From contig SFIS01000052.1 of the NCBI GenBank assembly GCA_004555245.1, positions 1-37,768 of the forward strand: a DNA stretch of 37,768 bases. Direction: 5' to 3'. Shown one piece after another: positions 17,810-26,322 of the stretch. Under the pieces are notes generated by a model. It was not told the origin of the DNA, searched no databases, and was given only the letters and a program-made list of their open reading frames with translations. This DNA comes from Bacteroidales bacterium. GTDB lineage: Bacteria; Bacteroidota; Bacteroidia; Bacteroidales; Bacteroidaceae. Position 1 is the stretch's first letter. Each line of letters begins with the position of its first letter. The translations under genes and the position numbers were made by a program.

Positions 17810-17829
17810 ATAAAAGATAAATCTTTTAT
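17810..17829. promoter_or_regulatory. Perfect 20-bp palindrome just after the pnuC transcription start, possible operator
   Basis: ATAAAAGAT, two A residues, then ATCTTTTAT form a perfect inverted repeat with 9-bp arms. It lies between the predicted start of transcription and the pnuC start codon. The position suits a repressor operator; it might also be a 5' hairpin in the mRNA. The regulator is unknown. Confidence 0.45.
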
Positions 17830-17835
17830 GCACAA

Positions 17836-18609
17836 ATGAACAAATATCTCTACATTCTGAAAACATCCATCACCGGGCTGAACCTCTTCGAGCGGCTTCT
17901 GCTCGCCGCCATCCTGTGCCTCACAGTCATCGGTTTCGTCATGAAAGGCGTGGTGACCTTCAACTCGATGATTGCAGCCATAGCAGCCATCCTCGGAGTC
18001 TTCTGCGTCGTCCTCGGGGCAAAAGGGTCGCTCGCCAACTGGATTTTCGGCATCATAGAGGCGTTCCTCCACATATACATCTGCTTCTGCACACACATCT
18101 ACGGCGACATGCTGCAGAGGCTCGTATATAACCTGCCGATGCAGTTCATCGGATGGAACAAATGGAAGAAGCGTGTGCGCAACGACGGCTCGCAGACAAT
18201 ACACACACGGTACATGACATGGAAACAGCGGACCCTCACGCTGATTGCTGTCAGCGCAGGCACGGTGGCTCTCGGACTCTTCCTCATCGCTTTCGGACCA
18301 TGGTTCATCGACACGCTGCACTCTGTCTTACCCGACATGGAGTTCAAGACACTGAAGCAAAGCTACGACACGCAGATGCAGCTGTGGCTCGATTCATTCA
18401 CCACCGTCATGTCCGTCATCACGATGTACATCTCTGTCAAAGCCTTCGTCGAACAGTGGTTTATGTGGCTTACAATAAACGTGGCATACATCGCACTGTG
18501 GCTCATGAGCGATTCTGAATTTTCGTTCATGACCGTTGCGAAATACAGCGTCTATCTCATCAACTCGTTCTACGGCATATATATGTGGAACAAACTGAGC
18601 AAGGAATAA
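17836..18609 (+). CDS. pnuC: PnuC-family nicotinamide riboside (or related vitamin) transporter
   Basis: A 257-residue inner-membrane protein with about seven hydrophobic segments (for example residues 20-45, 47-75 and 135-160, with three near the C-terminus). The family signatures are visible: LVYNLPMQFIGWNKWKK in the middle, and VEQWFMWLTINVAYIALW near residue 213, corresponding to the conserved W and N residues that line the substrate site. PnuC proteins facilitate uptake of nicotinamide riboside for NAD synthesis, while close relatives carry thiamine (PnuT) or riboflavin (PnuX). No adjacent kinase gene indicates which. It has its own promoter and a 20-bp palindrome in the short leader, so expression is probably regulated. 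The next gene is 70 nt downstream. Confidence 0.82.
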   Translation: MNKYLYILKTSITGLNLFERLLLAAILCLTVIGFVMKGVVTFNSMIAAIAAILGVFCVVLGAKGSLANWIFGIIEAFLHIYICFCTHIYGDMLQRLVYNLPMQFIGWNKWKKRVRNDGSQTIHTRYMTWKQRTLTLIAVSAGTVALGLFLIAFGPWFIDTLHSVLPDMEFKTLKQSYDTQMQLWLDSFTTVMSVITMYISVKAFVEQWFMWLTINVAYIALWLMSDSEFSFMTVAKYSVYLINSFYGIYMWNKLSKE

Positions 18610-18679
18610 GCCCGCACGCCAGCCTCACCGCCACTCCCGACATTCCATTCCCCTAACCCTTAACACCTACTCTACCGAT

Positions 18680-19432
18680 ATGGCAAAGACAAGCGACAGC
18701 ATCATCATCATACCGACCTACAACGAGAAGGAAAACATCGAGAAAATAATACGTGCCATCTTCTCGCTCGAGAAAGCCTTCAACATCCTCGTCATCGACG
18801 ACGGCTCGCCCGACGGCACTGCCGCCATCGTCAAACGCCTCATGGCAGATGAATTTGCCGGCAGCCTCTTCATCATCGAACGCAAAGGGAAACTCGGACT
18901 GGGCACTGCATACATCACCGGCTTCAAATGGGCTCTCGAACACGCCTACGACTACATCTTCGAGATGGACGCCGATTTCTCGCACGACCCCAACGACCTC
19001 CCGCGCCTGTACAGCGCCTGCGCCGACGAGGGATATGACGTCGCCATCGGCTCACGTTACATCTCCGGCGTCAATGTCGTCAACTGGCCCATCGGACGCG
19101 TGCTGATGTCATATTTCGCATCGAGATACGTCAGATTCGTCACCGGATTCAAGGTCAACGACACGACAGCGGGATTCAAATGCTACAAACGGCGCGTGCT
19201 CAACACCATCGAACTCGACAAAATCAAGTTCAAAGGATATGCCTTCCAGATAGAGATGAAATACACGGCTTTCAGAATCGGGTTCAAGATAAAGGAGGTG
19301 CCCGTCATCTTCGTCAACAGAAGAGAGGGCGTCAGCAAAATGTCGGGAGGCATCTTCAGCGAGGCGCTCTTCGGAGTCATGAGGCTGCGCCTCGACGGAT
19401 GGTTCAGAAAATATCCCGAGATAAAAGAATGA
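18680..19432 (+). CDS. Polyprenol-phosphate sugar transferase (GT2, Dpm1-like)
   Basis: A 250-residue soluble family 2 glycosyltransferase resembling dolichol/polyprenol-phosphate mannosyltransferase. It is expected to move mannose or glucose from a nucleotide sugar to undecaprenyl phosphate at the inner face of the membrane. The nucleotide-binding start is IIIIPTYNEKENIEKII. DDGSPDGTA follows. The metal-binding motif is EMDADFSHDP with D97 and D99. GSRYISG and the late NRREGVSKMSGG are diagnostic of the Dpm1 group. No C-terminal membrane segments are seen, unlike GtrB-type relatives. In Bacteroidetes such enzymes feed protein O-glycosylation or envelope glycans. It is followed by hisH after 47 nt. 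Confidence 0.85.
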   Translation: MAKTSDSIIIIPTYNEKENIEKIIRAIFSLEKAFNILVIDDGSPDGTAAIVKRLMADEFAGSLFIIERKGKLGLGTAYITGFKWALEHAYDYIFEMDADFSHDPNDLPRLYSACADEGYDVAIGSRYISGVNVVNWPIGRVLMSYFASRYVRFVTGFKVNDTTAGFKCYKRRVLNTIELDKIKFKGYAFQIEMKYTAFRIGFKIKEVPVIFVNRREGVSKMSGGIFSEALFGVMRLRLDGWFRKYPEIKE

Positions 19433-19479
19433 CACAACACAACAACAAGGGCTGAAAGCCGGAAAACATACCACGCATC

Positions 19480-20082
19480 ATGGACATCGCCATCGTGAAA
19501 TACAACGCCGGGAACATCTACTCCGTCGTCAACGCACTGAAAAGGATGGGCATCGAACCCATCCTCACCGACAACCCCGAACTGCTGACGAAAGCCGACA
19601 AAGTGCTCTTCCCGGGACAGGGAGAGGCCAGCTCTGCCATGGCTTATCTCAGGGAAAGAAAACTCGACAACGTCATCAGAGACCTCAGACAACCCGTACT
19701 CGGCATCTGCGTCGGACAGCAGCTCATGTGCAGACACTCCGAAGAGGGCGACGCCGACTGCATTGGCATCTTCCCCATGGACGTGAAACGATTCTCCCCC
19801 ATACGGCACGAAGACAAAATCCCGCAGATGGGATGGAACAGCATCTACAACCTCAAATCTCCTCTCTTCAACGGCAGAAACAGGGTGAACGACAACGATT
19901 TCGTCTATTTCGTACACAGCTTCTACGTGCCACTGAACGAAGAATACACCATCGCAACGGCCGACTTCACTCTACCCTACTCCGCAGCAATACACAAAGA
20001 CAACTTCTACGCCACACAGTTCCACCCGGAAAAAAGCGGGACGGTGGGCGCACGCATCCTACAGAACTTCATCGACCTGTAA
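19480..20082 (+). CDS. hisH: Imidazole glycerol phosphate synthase, glutaminase subunit
   Basis: A 200-residue class I glutamine amidotransferase that supplies ammonia to HisF in histidine biosynthesis. The catalytic triad is visible: C77 in GICVGQQLM, and H182 and E184 in QFHPEKSG. The N-terminal KYNAGNIYSV matches HisH. It is first of a tight his group; hisA starts 4 nt after its stop. Its partner HisF is encoded two genes downstream. Confidence 0.95.
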   Translation: MDIAIVKYNAGNIYSVVNALKRMGIEPILTDNPELLTKADKVLFPGQGEASSAMAYLRERKLDNVIRDLRQPVLGICVGQQLMCRHSEEGDADCIGIFPMDVKRFSPIRHEDKIPQMGWNSIYNLKSPLFNGRNRVNDNDFVYFVHSFYVPLNEEYTIATADFTLPYSAAIHKDNFYATQFHPEKSGTVGARILQNFIDL

Positions 20083-20086
20083 CATT

Positions 20087-20812
20087 ATGATTGAACTCAT
20101 CCCCGCCATCGACCTCATCGACGGAAAATGCGTCAGACTGACAAAAGGAGACTACGGGCAGAAAACCGTATATGGAGACAACCCCGTCGCCGTAGCACAA
20201 GAGTTTGAACGCCTCGGCTTCAGACGACTGCACGTCGTTGACCTCGACGGAGCCAAGTCAAGACATATCGTCAACGACAACGTCCTCAGAGGCATCACGG
20301 AAAACACTAACCTCACCGTCGATTTCGGAGGAGGAATAAAGACCGACACCGACATCGAGAAAGCTTTCGATGCCGGCGCTGCAATGGTCACAATAGGCTC
20401 GGTGGCTGTCACACAACCGGAACTGTGCCGGAAATGGATCGAACACTACGGAGCTGACAGAATAATCCTCGGGGCTGACGTCAGAAACGGCATGATTTCA
20501 ATCAACGGATGGAAAGAGGATTCAGCACAACAGCTCATCCCCTTCCTGAAAAAATATATCGCCATGGGAGTGAAAAACGTGCTCTGTACCGACATCTCGA
20601 AAGACGGCACGCTACAGGGACCCGCACTGCAACTCTACAAAAGCGTCATGCAGGTCTTCCCTGACCTGCATCTCATCGCTTCGGGGGGTGTCGCCTCGGA
20701 CAACGACATCATCGAACTCGAAGAAAACAACATCCCCGCTGTAGTCTTCGGAAAAGCCTTCTACGAAGGGAAAATAGACATCAACAAACTCAGACACCTA
20801 CTATGTCATTAG
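20087..20812 (+). CDS. hisA: ProFAR isomerase
   Basis: A 241-residue TIM barrel that isomerises ProFAR to PRFAR in histidine biosynthesis. Catalytic aspartates are D9 in IPAIDLIDGKCVRL and D131 in LGADVRNG. Phosphate-binding motifs are VDFGGGI and ASGGV. The 3' end overlaps the hisF start by 10 nt, which suggests coupled translation. Confidence 0.95.
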   Translation: MIELIPAIDLIDGKCVRLTKGDYGQKTVYGDNPVAVAQEFERLGFRRLHVVDLDGAKSRHIVNDNVLRGITENTNLTVDFGGGIKTDTDIEKAFDAGAAMVTIGSVAVTQPELCRKWIEHYGADRIILGADVRNGMISINGWKEDSAQQLIPFLKKYIAMGVKNVLCTDISKDGTLQGPALQLYKSVMQVFPDLHLIASGGVASDNDIIELEENNIPAVVFGKAFYEGKIDINKLRHLLCH

Positions 20813-21561
20813 CAAAACGCATCATACCGTGTCTCGACGTCAGAAACGGAGAGACTGTCAAAGGCACCAACTTCGTCAACCTGCGCTCTGCTGGAGACCC
20901 CGTCGAGCTCGGGAAGGCATACAGCGAACAAGGTGCCGACGAACTCGTCTTCCTCGACATCACCGCAAGTTTCGAAGGACGCAAGACGTTCACCGAGATG
21001 GTCACACGCGTAGCAAAAGAGATTAACATTCCGTTCACCGTAGGCGGAGGAATAAACCAGCTCGACGACGTCACACGCCTCCTAAATGCCGGAGCGGACA
21101 AGGTCAGCGTCAACTCCGCCGCGATAAAGAACCCACAGCTCATCAACGACATCACATCACAATACGGCTCGCAAGTCTGCGTCTGCGCAATCGACGCACG
21201 CCTCGAAGACGGAGAATGGATGTGCTATCTCAACGGAGGCAGGGTGAGGACAGAACGCCGACTATTTGAATGGGCACAGGAGGTCGCTGACAGAGGAGCC
21301 GGAGAAATTCTCTTCACCTCAATGAACCACGACGGCGTGAAAGAAGGTTACGCCAACGAGGCCCTCGCAAGGCTCGCCGACACACTGCCCATTCCTGTAA
21401 TCGCATCAGGAGGTGCGGGAAAGAAAGAGCATTTCAAGGACGTCTTCTCTGTCGGAAAAGCTGACGCCGCACTCGCCGCGTCCGTCTTCCACTTCGGAGA
21501 GATACCCATCCCCGAACTGAAAGCCTACCTGCACAGCCAAGGCATCAACGTACGCCTCTGA
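20803..21561 (+). CDS. hisF: Imidazole glycerol phosphate synthase, cyclase subunit
   Basis: A 252-residue TIM barrel forming the synthase with HisH. It uses ammonia channelled through the barrel to convert PRFAR to IGP and AICAR, linking histidine and purine synthesis. Catalytic D12 (IIPCLDV) and D131 (CAIDAR) are present, as are the phosphate sites VGGGI and ASGGAG. It starts inside hisA (10-nt overlap). A 75-nt spacer with a palindromic repeat separates it from hisI. Confidence 0.95.
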   Translation: MSLAKRIIPCLDVRNGETVKGTNFVNLRSAGDPVELGKAYSEQGADELVFLDITASFEGRKTFTEMVTRVAKEINIPFTVGGGINQLDDVTRLLNAGADKVSVNSAAIKNPQLINDITSQYGSQVCVCAIDARLEDGEWMCYLNGGRVRTERRLFEWAQEVADRGAGEILFTSMNHDGVKEGYANEALARLADTLPIPVIASGGAGKKEHFKDVFSVGKADAALAASVFHFGEIPIPELKAYLHSQGINVRL

Positions 21562-21570
21562 CAACGCCGT

Positions 21571-21625
21571 CTCTCACCCCGCTCCCCCACCCGTATTCTT
21601 CGACTTGGTCGAAGAACAAAAAAAA
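21571..21625 (+). repeat. Palindromic repeat, copy 1, in a C-rich spacer before hisI
   Basis: A C-rich run ending in CCCGTA precedes the palindrome at 21596-21616: arms TTCTTCGACT and GGTCGAAGAA around a central T, with one T-G wobble. An A-rich run follows, and the hisI start codon lies 20 nt later. Two further copies are at 26977-26997 and 29670-29690. Confidence 0.8.
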
Positions 21626-21636
21626 CAAACAAACCC

Positions 21637-21957
21637 ATGCAACAACTCAACATCGACTTTGACAAAGGCAACGGCCTCGTGCCTGCCATCATACAAGACG
21701 CAGAGACAAAAAACGTACTCATGCTCGGATACATGAACCGGGAAGCCCTCGACAAAACCCTCGAGACAAAGAAAGTCACATTCTGGAGCCGATCAAGAAA
21801 CCAGCTGTGGACAAAAGGCGAGACATCAGGAAACTTCCTCGACCTCATAGACATCAAGTCTGACTGCGACAACGACACGCTCCTCGTCAAGGTACACCCG
21901 CACGGACCAACATGCCACACTGGCACTGACACCTGCTGGGGAGAACAGAACGTCTGA
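21637..21957 (+). CDS. hisI: Phosphoribosyl-AMP cyclohydrolase
   Basis: A 106-residue zinc enzyme that opens the ring of phosphoribosyl-AMP in histidine synthesis. It shows the family's MLGYMNREAL, FWSRSRNQLWTKGETSGN, DCDNDTLL and the metal-binding CHTGTDTCW motif near the C-terminus. In many relatives, including Bacteroides as I recall, this domain is the N-terminal half of a fused HisIE. Here it ends at a normal stop, and HisE is a separate gene 68 nt downstream. Confidence 0.93.
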   Translation: MQQLNIDFDKGNGLVPAIIQDAETKNVLMLGYMNREALDKTLETKKVTFWSRSRNQLWTKGETSGNFLDLIDIKSDCDNDTLLVKVHPHGPTCHTGTDTCWGEQNV

Positions 21958-22025
21958 CAAACACACCTTATTATATATATACATACGCCGGCACCGGCAA
22001 AGCGAACAAAAACCACATAACACAA

Positions 22026-22343
22026 ATGGACAACGAGAAAAACCCGCTGCTCTTCCTCACCGAACTGCAGGACTTCATCGAGAAAAGACACGAAGAAATG
22101 CCCGAAGGCTCATACACCACATCTCTCTTCAAAGACGGACTGAACCGTATGGCACAGAAAGTAGGAGAAGAGGCACTCGAACTCGTCATCGAAGCCACTA
22201 ACGGAACAGACGAACGCCTCGTCTATGAAGGCTCAGACATGCTCTACCACCTCATCGTGCTGCTCACAAGCAAAGGACTACGCATCGAAGACCTCGCAAA
22301 AGAACTGCAGGTAAGACACGACCCCAACTGGCACAAACACTGA
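22026..22343 (+). CDS. hisE: Phosphoribosyl-ATP pyrophosphatase
   Basis: A 105-residue all-alpha MazG-like pyrophosphohydrolase that removes pyrophosphate from PR-ATP. The motif KVGEEALELVIEA with the later SDMLYHLIVLL supplies the acidic metal-binding residues. The N-terminus (NPLLFLTELQDFIEKRHEEMPEGSYT) looks like the linker-plus-HisE region of fused HisIE proteins, now with its own ATG. The preceding 68-nt spacer contains several stops relative to hisI, so this is a true split. Confidence 0.92.
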   Translation: MDNEKNPLLFLTELQDFIEKRHEEMPEGSYTTSLFKDGLNRMAQKVGEEALELVIEATNGTDERLVYEGSDMLYHLIVLLTSKGLRIEDLAKELQVRHDPNWHKH

Positions 22344-22373
22344 CTACACCCCTACACACAAAAAAAGCCCGTC

Positions 22374-23042
22374 ATGCTCATCGACTATAAAAAAGCTACT
22401 GTCTATCAAGAAGACAAATGCATTCTGAAAGACGTGGACTTCCATCTCGAAGAAGGGGAGTTCGTCTATATCATCGGAAAAGTAGGCTCAGGGAAAAGCT
22501 CTTTCCTCAAAACCATCTACGCCGAACTCGACATCGACGATGCCGAACAAGCCGTCGTGCTCGAACGTAACATGATGAAGATTAAACGGAAACACATTCC
22601 GGAACTGAGACGAGAGATGGGCATCATCTTCCAGGACTTCCAGCTGCTGCACGACAGAACGGTAGAGAAAAACCTCCAGTTCGTGCTCAAGGCTACAGGA
22701 TGGAAAGACACCGCAGACATCGGCCAGCGTATCACTGACGTGCTCAACGATGTCGGGATGGCCGAGGCAAGAGACAAAATGCCACACAAACTTTCAGGAG
22801 GCGAACAGCAACGCATCGCCATCGCAAGGGCTCTGCTCAACAAACCGAAAATCATCGTTGCAGACGAACCTACCGGAAACCTCGACCCTGAAACTGCCGA
22901 AGCCATCGTCACGCTGCTGAAAAACATCACACGGACCGGCACCGCCGTCATCATGTCAACACACAACATCCCCATGCTCGACAAAGTGCCCGGAATCGTT
23001 TACAGATGCGAAAACGGAACAATGAAAGAGGTGAAACTCTGA
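22374..23042 (+). CDS. ftsE: Cell division ATP-binding protein FtsE
   Basis: A 222-residue ABC ATPase of the FtsE group, which with membrane partner FtsX controls peptidoglycan hydrolases at the division septum. Walker A is GKVGSGKSS (35-43). The Q-loop is FQDFQLL, followed by the HDRTVEKNL segment. The ABC signature is LSGGEQQR (140-147). Walker B is VADEPTG with D164/E165. The H-loop is STHN. ftsX is not adjacent. Position before lysC matches a gene order I recall from other Bacteroidales. Other ABC ATPases of the LolD/MacB type are possible but fit less well. Confidence 0.85.
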   Translation: MLIDYKKATVYQEDKCILKDVDFHLEEGEFVYIIGKVGSGKSSFLKTIYAELDIDDAEQAVVLERNMMKIKRKHIPELRREMGIIFQDFQLLHDRTVEKNLQFVLKATGWKDTADIGQRITDVLNDVGMAEARDKMPHKLSGGEQQRIAIARALLNKPKIIVADEPTGNLDPETAEAIVTLLKNITRTGTAVIMSTHNIPMLDKVPGIVYRCENGTMKEVKL

Positions 23043-23084
23043 CAACAAGAAAACGGAAACAACAAATACACAACAAGAAAGAAT

Positions 23085-24398
23085 ATGAAAGTAATGAAAT
23101 TCGGCGGAACCTCTGTAGGTTCGCCAGAGAGAATGAAAGGCGTATGCCAACTCGTGACAAAATCCGGAAAACCCACCTTTGTCGTTCTCTCTGCAATGTC
23201 CGGCACAACAAACTCTCTCGTGGAGATATCCAACTATTTCTACAAGAAAAACCCCGACGGAGCACACGACATCATCAACCAGCTCGAGAGAAAATATCTC
23301 CAGCACGTAGAACAGCTCTACACCGACAATAACATCAAGGCAGAGATAACAGAACTCCTCAAAGAGAGATTCCAGTATCTGCGCTCGTTCTCAAAAGACA
23401 CCTTCACCAGCTTCGAAGAGAGAGCCGTCGTCGCACAGGGAGAAATCCTCTCCACAAACATGGTGGCTGCATATCTCAAACAGCAAGGCGTCAAGGCTTT
23501 CCTCATTCCTGCTCTCGACTTCATGCGCACGGACAAAAACCAGGAGCCCGACATGATGCACATCAAACTCCACATCAACGACATCCTCAAACGAGAAGAA
23601 GGCTACCAGATATATATCACACAAGGCTTCATCTGCCGCAACGCCTACGGAGAGATTGACAACCTGCAGCGAGGCGGCTCTGACTACACCGCATCTATCA
23701 TCGGAGCTGCCATACAGGCCGAAGAGATACAGATATGGACTGACATCGACGGCATGCACAACAACGACCCACGCGTGGTGGAGAAAACTGCACCCGTTCA
23801 CCAGCTCAACTTCGAGGAGGCTGCCGAACTCGCATACTTCGGAGCAAAAATCCTGCACCCAACCTGCGTACAGCCGGCAAAGAACGCAGGCATCCCCGTC
23901 ACACTCAAAAACACTATGGACCCCGACGCCAAGGGAACAATAATCAACAACGAACTGCAACGCGGGAAAATCAAGGCAGTAGCGGCGAAAGACAATATCA
24001 CCGCCATAAAAATAAAATCCTCGAGAATGCTGCTCGCCACTGGATTCCTGCGCAAAGTTTTCGACACTTTCGAAGAGTTCAACACGCCTATCGACATGGT
24101 CTGCACTTCTGAAGTCGGTGTCTCCATGTCAATCGACAACGCAAAGAACCTCGACGCCATCGTTGACAAACTCAAGAAATACGGAACTGTCACCGTTGAC
24201 CGCGACATGTGCATAATATGCGTCGTAGGAGACCTCGACTGGGAAAACCTCGGCTTCGAGACTCTCGCTACAGACGCAATGAAGAACATACCCGTCAGAA
24301 TGATTTCTTACGGAGGCTCAAACTACAACATCTCTTACCTCATCAAGAGCGCAGACAAGAAACAGGCTCTGCAGAACCTCTCAAACGTCCTCTTCTGA
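23085..24398 (+). CDS. lysC: Aspartate kinase
   Basis: A 437-residue monofunctional aspartokinase that makes aspartyl phosphate, the entry to lysine, threonine, methionine and diaminopimelate synthesis. The catalytic domain starts KVMKFGGTSVGSPERM and includes GRGGSDYTA-like LQRGGSDYTASI, and WTDIDGMHNNDPR. Two C-terminal ACT domains (about 300-437, including TEVGVSMS-like TSEVGVSMSI and SYGGSNYNIS) suggest feedback control, probably by lysine. It is followed by lysA after a spacer with a hairpin. Confidence 0.93.
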   Translation: MKVMKFGGTSVGSPERMKGVCQLVTKSGKPTFVVLSAMSGTTNSLVEISNYFYKKNPDGAHDIINQLERKYLQHVEQLYTDNNIKAEITELLKERFQYLRSFSKDTFTSFEERAVVAQGEILSTNMVAAYLKQQGVKAFLIPALDFMRTDKNQEPDMMHIKLHINDILKREEGYQIYITQGFICRNAYGEIDNLQRGGSDYTASIIGAAIQAEEIQIWTDIDGMHNNDPRVVEKTAPVHQLNFEEAAELAYFGAKILHPTCVQPAKNAGIPVTLKNTMDPDAKGTIINNELQRGKIKAVAAKDNITAIKIKSSRMLLATGFLRKVFDTFEEFNTPIDMVCTSEVGVSMSIDNAKNLDAIVDKLKKYGTVTVDRDMCIICVVGDLDWENLGFETLATDAMKNIPVRMISYGGSNYNISYLIKSADKKQALQNLSNVLF

Positions 24399-24409
24399 CA
24401 TAACACACA

Positions 24410-24450
24410 CCTCACCTCCGCCACAACAAGACTAACGGACGGAGGTGAGG
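24410..24450 (+). promoter_or_regulatory. 11-bp hairpin between lysC and lysA
   Basis: CCTCACCTCCG (24410-24420) and CGGAGGTGAGG (24440-24450) pair perfectly around a 19-nt loop. No T-run follows, so it is not a classical intrinsic terminator. It may stabilise the lysC mRNA end or modulate lysA expression. Confidence 0.5.
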
Positions 24451-24507
24451 ACCCGCTCACCAAGACAAACAACACATACACACTACAACCACACACAAAC
24501 CAACACT

Positions 24508-25665
24508 ATGAACTTCCCCGTCGAAAAATTCAAGAACATCGAGACACCATTCTACTACTACGACACACATCTCCTGCGACAGACACTCGACACCATCGTC
24601 AAAGCCGCAGAAGATAACGGAGGCTACTGCGTACACTACGCCGTAAAGGCCAACGCCAACCCGAAAGTGCTCGCCATCATTGCAGAAGCAGGCCTCGGAG
24701 CTGACTGCGTCAGCGGAAACGAAGTTCTGGCCGCACTTAAGGCTGGATTCCCGCCAGAGAAAATAGTATTCGCCGGAGTAGCGAAAAAAGACAACGAAAT
24801 ACTGCTCGGAATCGACAACAACATCTTCTGCTTCAACTGCGAAAGCATCGAAGAACTCGAAATCATACAGCAACTCGCAGCCGGCAGAGCGAAAACAGCA
24901 AACGTCGCATTCAGAATAAACCCGGACGTCGGAGCACACACACACGCAAACATCACTACAGGACTGGCGGAAAACAAATTCGGCATCCCCATGAACGACA
25001 TGGAGAAAGTCATCATGCTCGCAGACAACATGCCGAACATAAAATTCGTCGGACTGCATTTCCACATCGGTAGCCAGATTCTTGAAATGGACGACTTCAA
25101 AGCCCTCGCCCTGCGCGTCAACGAACTGCAGGACAGGCTGAACGAACAGGGCATCTTCGTAGAAAACATCAACCTCGGAGGCGGACTCGGAATAGACTAC
25201 CACAACCCTGACCAGAACCCCATTCCAGATTTCAACACCATGTTCCGGACTTACAACAGCCTGCTGAAACTCAGAGAAGGACAGAAACTGCACTTCGAAC
25301 CGGGACGCTCCGTCGTAGGACAGATGGGAACACTCGTCACATCCACAATATTCGTGAAACAAGGCACACACAAGAAATTCTGCATCGTCGATGCCGGCAT
25401 GACTGACCTCATTCGACCAGCACTCTACAACGCATACCACAAAATCGAAAACATCAGCAACCCTGACGGCATTGACACGACATACGACATCGTCGGACCG
25501 ATATGCGAATCAAGCGACGTCTTCCAGAAAGACTACGTCATCAGCGAAGCACGCCGCGGCGACCTCATAGCCATCAGATCGGCAGGAGCATACGGCGAGA
25601 TTATGGCTTCACAATACAACTGCAGAAACCTGCCTAAGGGGTACACCACAGAAGACCTGATATGA
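24508..25665 (+). CDS. lysA: Diaminopimelate decarboxylase
   Basis: A 385-residue PLP fold-III decarboxylase that converts meso-diaminopimelate to lysine, the last step of the pathway begun by LysC. The PLP lysine is in HYAVKANAN. Phosphate and substrate motifs are LHFHIGSQI, NLGGGLGIDY, EPGRSVVG and GPICESSDVF. The ATG at 24508 (MNFPVEKFKNIETPFYYYD) is preferred. An in-frame upstream start at 24445 would add a low-complexity leader and begin inside the intergenic hairpin. The stop overlaps the next start (ATGA), so the following glycosyltransferase gene is translationally coupled. Confidence 0.93.
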   Translation: MNFPVEKFKNIETPFYYYDTHLLRQTLDTIVKAAEDNGGYCVHYAVKANANPKVLAIIAEAGLGADCVSGNEVLAALKAGFPPEKIVFAGVAKKDNEILLGIDNNIFCFNCESIEELEIIQQLAAGRAKTANVAFRINPDVGAHTHANITTGLAENKFGIPMNDMEKVIMLADNMPNIKFVGLHFHIGSQILEMDDFKALALRVNELQDRLNEQGIFVENINLGGGLGIDYHNPDQNPIPDFNTMFRTYNSLLKLREGQKLHFEPGRSVVGQMGTLVTSTIFVKQGTHKKFCIVDAGMTDLIRPALYNAYHKIENISNPDGIDTTYDIVGPICESSDVFQKDYVISEARRGDLIAIRSAGAYGEIMASQYNCRNLPKGYTTEDLI

Positions 25666-26285
25666 AAAATATCACAATCATCATCATAACCGACGACGAC
25701 AACCTCGTGTTGAGAGACAACCTGCCCGGAATGCTAAGACAGGACTACAACTCACAATATGAGATTGTCGTCGTGCGCAATACAAGGCGGGGAGAAATGA
25801 CGGACCTCCTCGAACCCTTCATGCAACAACACAAAAACCTGCACTCCACTTTCCTCCCCGACAAACCACAATACATCACCGACGAAGAAGTGGAAATTCT
25901 GCTCGGGGCAAAAGCAGCACAATACGACAACATCATCGTCGTCCCGCCTGACTTCAACACCGGCGACGACAAATGGCTCGAAAGGCTCGCTGAAGACATG
26001 GACATCACAAACGGAGAACAACACTGCCTGCTCAACGACGCACGACCAATACTGTTCGGCGACGCACACTTGCACGGCAGATTCGGATTCTTCAAACGCC
26101 GCAGACACCTCAAGACAGTGAAGAAGGCTCTCAAGAAATGGTGCAAGGAAAAAGACATCTCACGAAAAGAACTCTTCGCCGGAAAAAACACCAGACACAA
26201 CCTCGCCATTGCATTCCGTAAACAAGACTACATGAACGACATGACGCTACGCCACATCATACAGACACACCTCATCACGTTCTGA
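25662..26285 (+). CDS. Family 2-like glycosyltransferase (small)
   Basis: A 207-residue protein with a GT-A start: ITIIIITDDDNLVLRDNLPGMLRQDY, then YEIVVVRNTRRGEMTDLLEPF. This is the pattern of GT2 enzymes in which a nucleotide sugar is bound. A typical second DxD is not obvious; PPDFNTGDDKW at about residue 105 may take its place. The C-terminal part is basic (RRRHLKTVKKALKKWCKEK), suggesting contact with membrane or lipid. It overlaps lysA by 4 nt. Its role is unknown; envelope glycan assembly is the likeliest guess from family and neighbours. Confidence 0.6.
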   Translation: MKNITIIIITDDDNLVLRDNLPGMLRQDYNSQYEIVVVRNTRRGEMTDLLEPFMQQHKNLHSTFLPDKPQYITDEEVEILLGAKAAQYDNIIVVPPDFNTGDDKWLERLAEDMDITNGEQHCLLNDARPILFGDAHLHGRFGFFKRRRHLKTVKKALKKWCKEKDISRKELFAGKNTRHNLAIAFRKQDYMNDMTLRHIIQTHLITF

Positions 26286-26322
26286 AACTACGACAACCAC
26301 CACACAAGACAGCCTACGGTAT

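Noticed and set aside
17796..17835. TPP riboswitch before pnuC
   Set aside because: PnuT-type genes in Bacteroidetes can carry one, but the leader here is only about 34 nt and lacks the conserved riboswitch core.
24410..24450. Intrinsic terminator after lysC
   Set aside because: The stem is perfect, but the loop is long and no T-run follows, so it is listed as a hairpin of unknown role instead.
24457..25440. Long minus-strand ORF (327 codons) opposite lysA
   Set aside because: It is a shadow of the C-ending codons of lysA: the composition is abnormal (very rich in V, C and F), no family is recognisable, and lysA itself is unambiguous.
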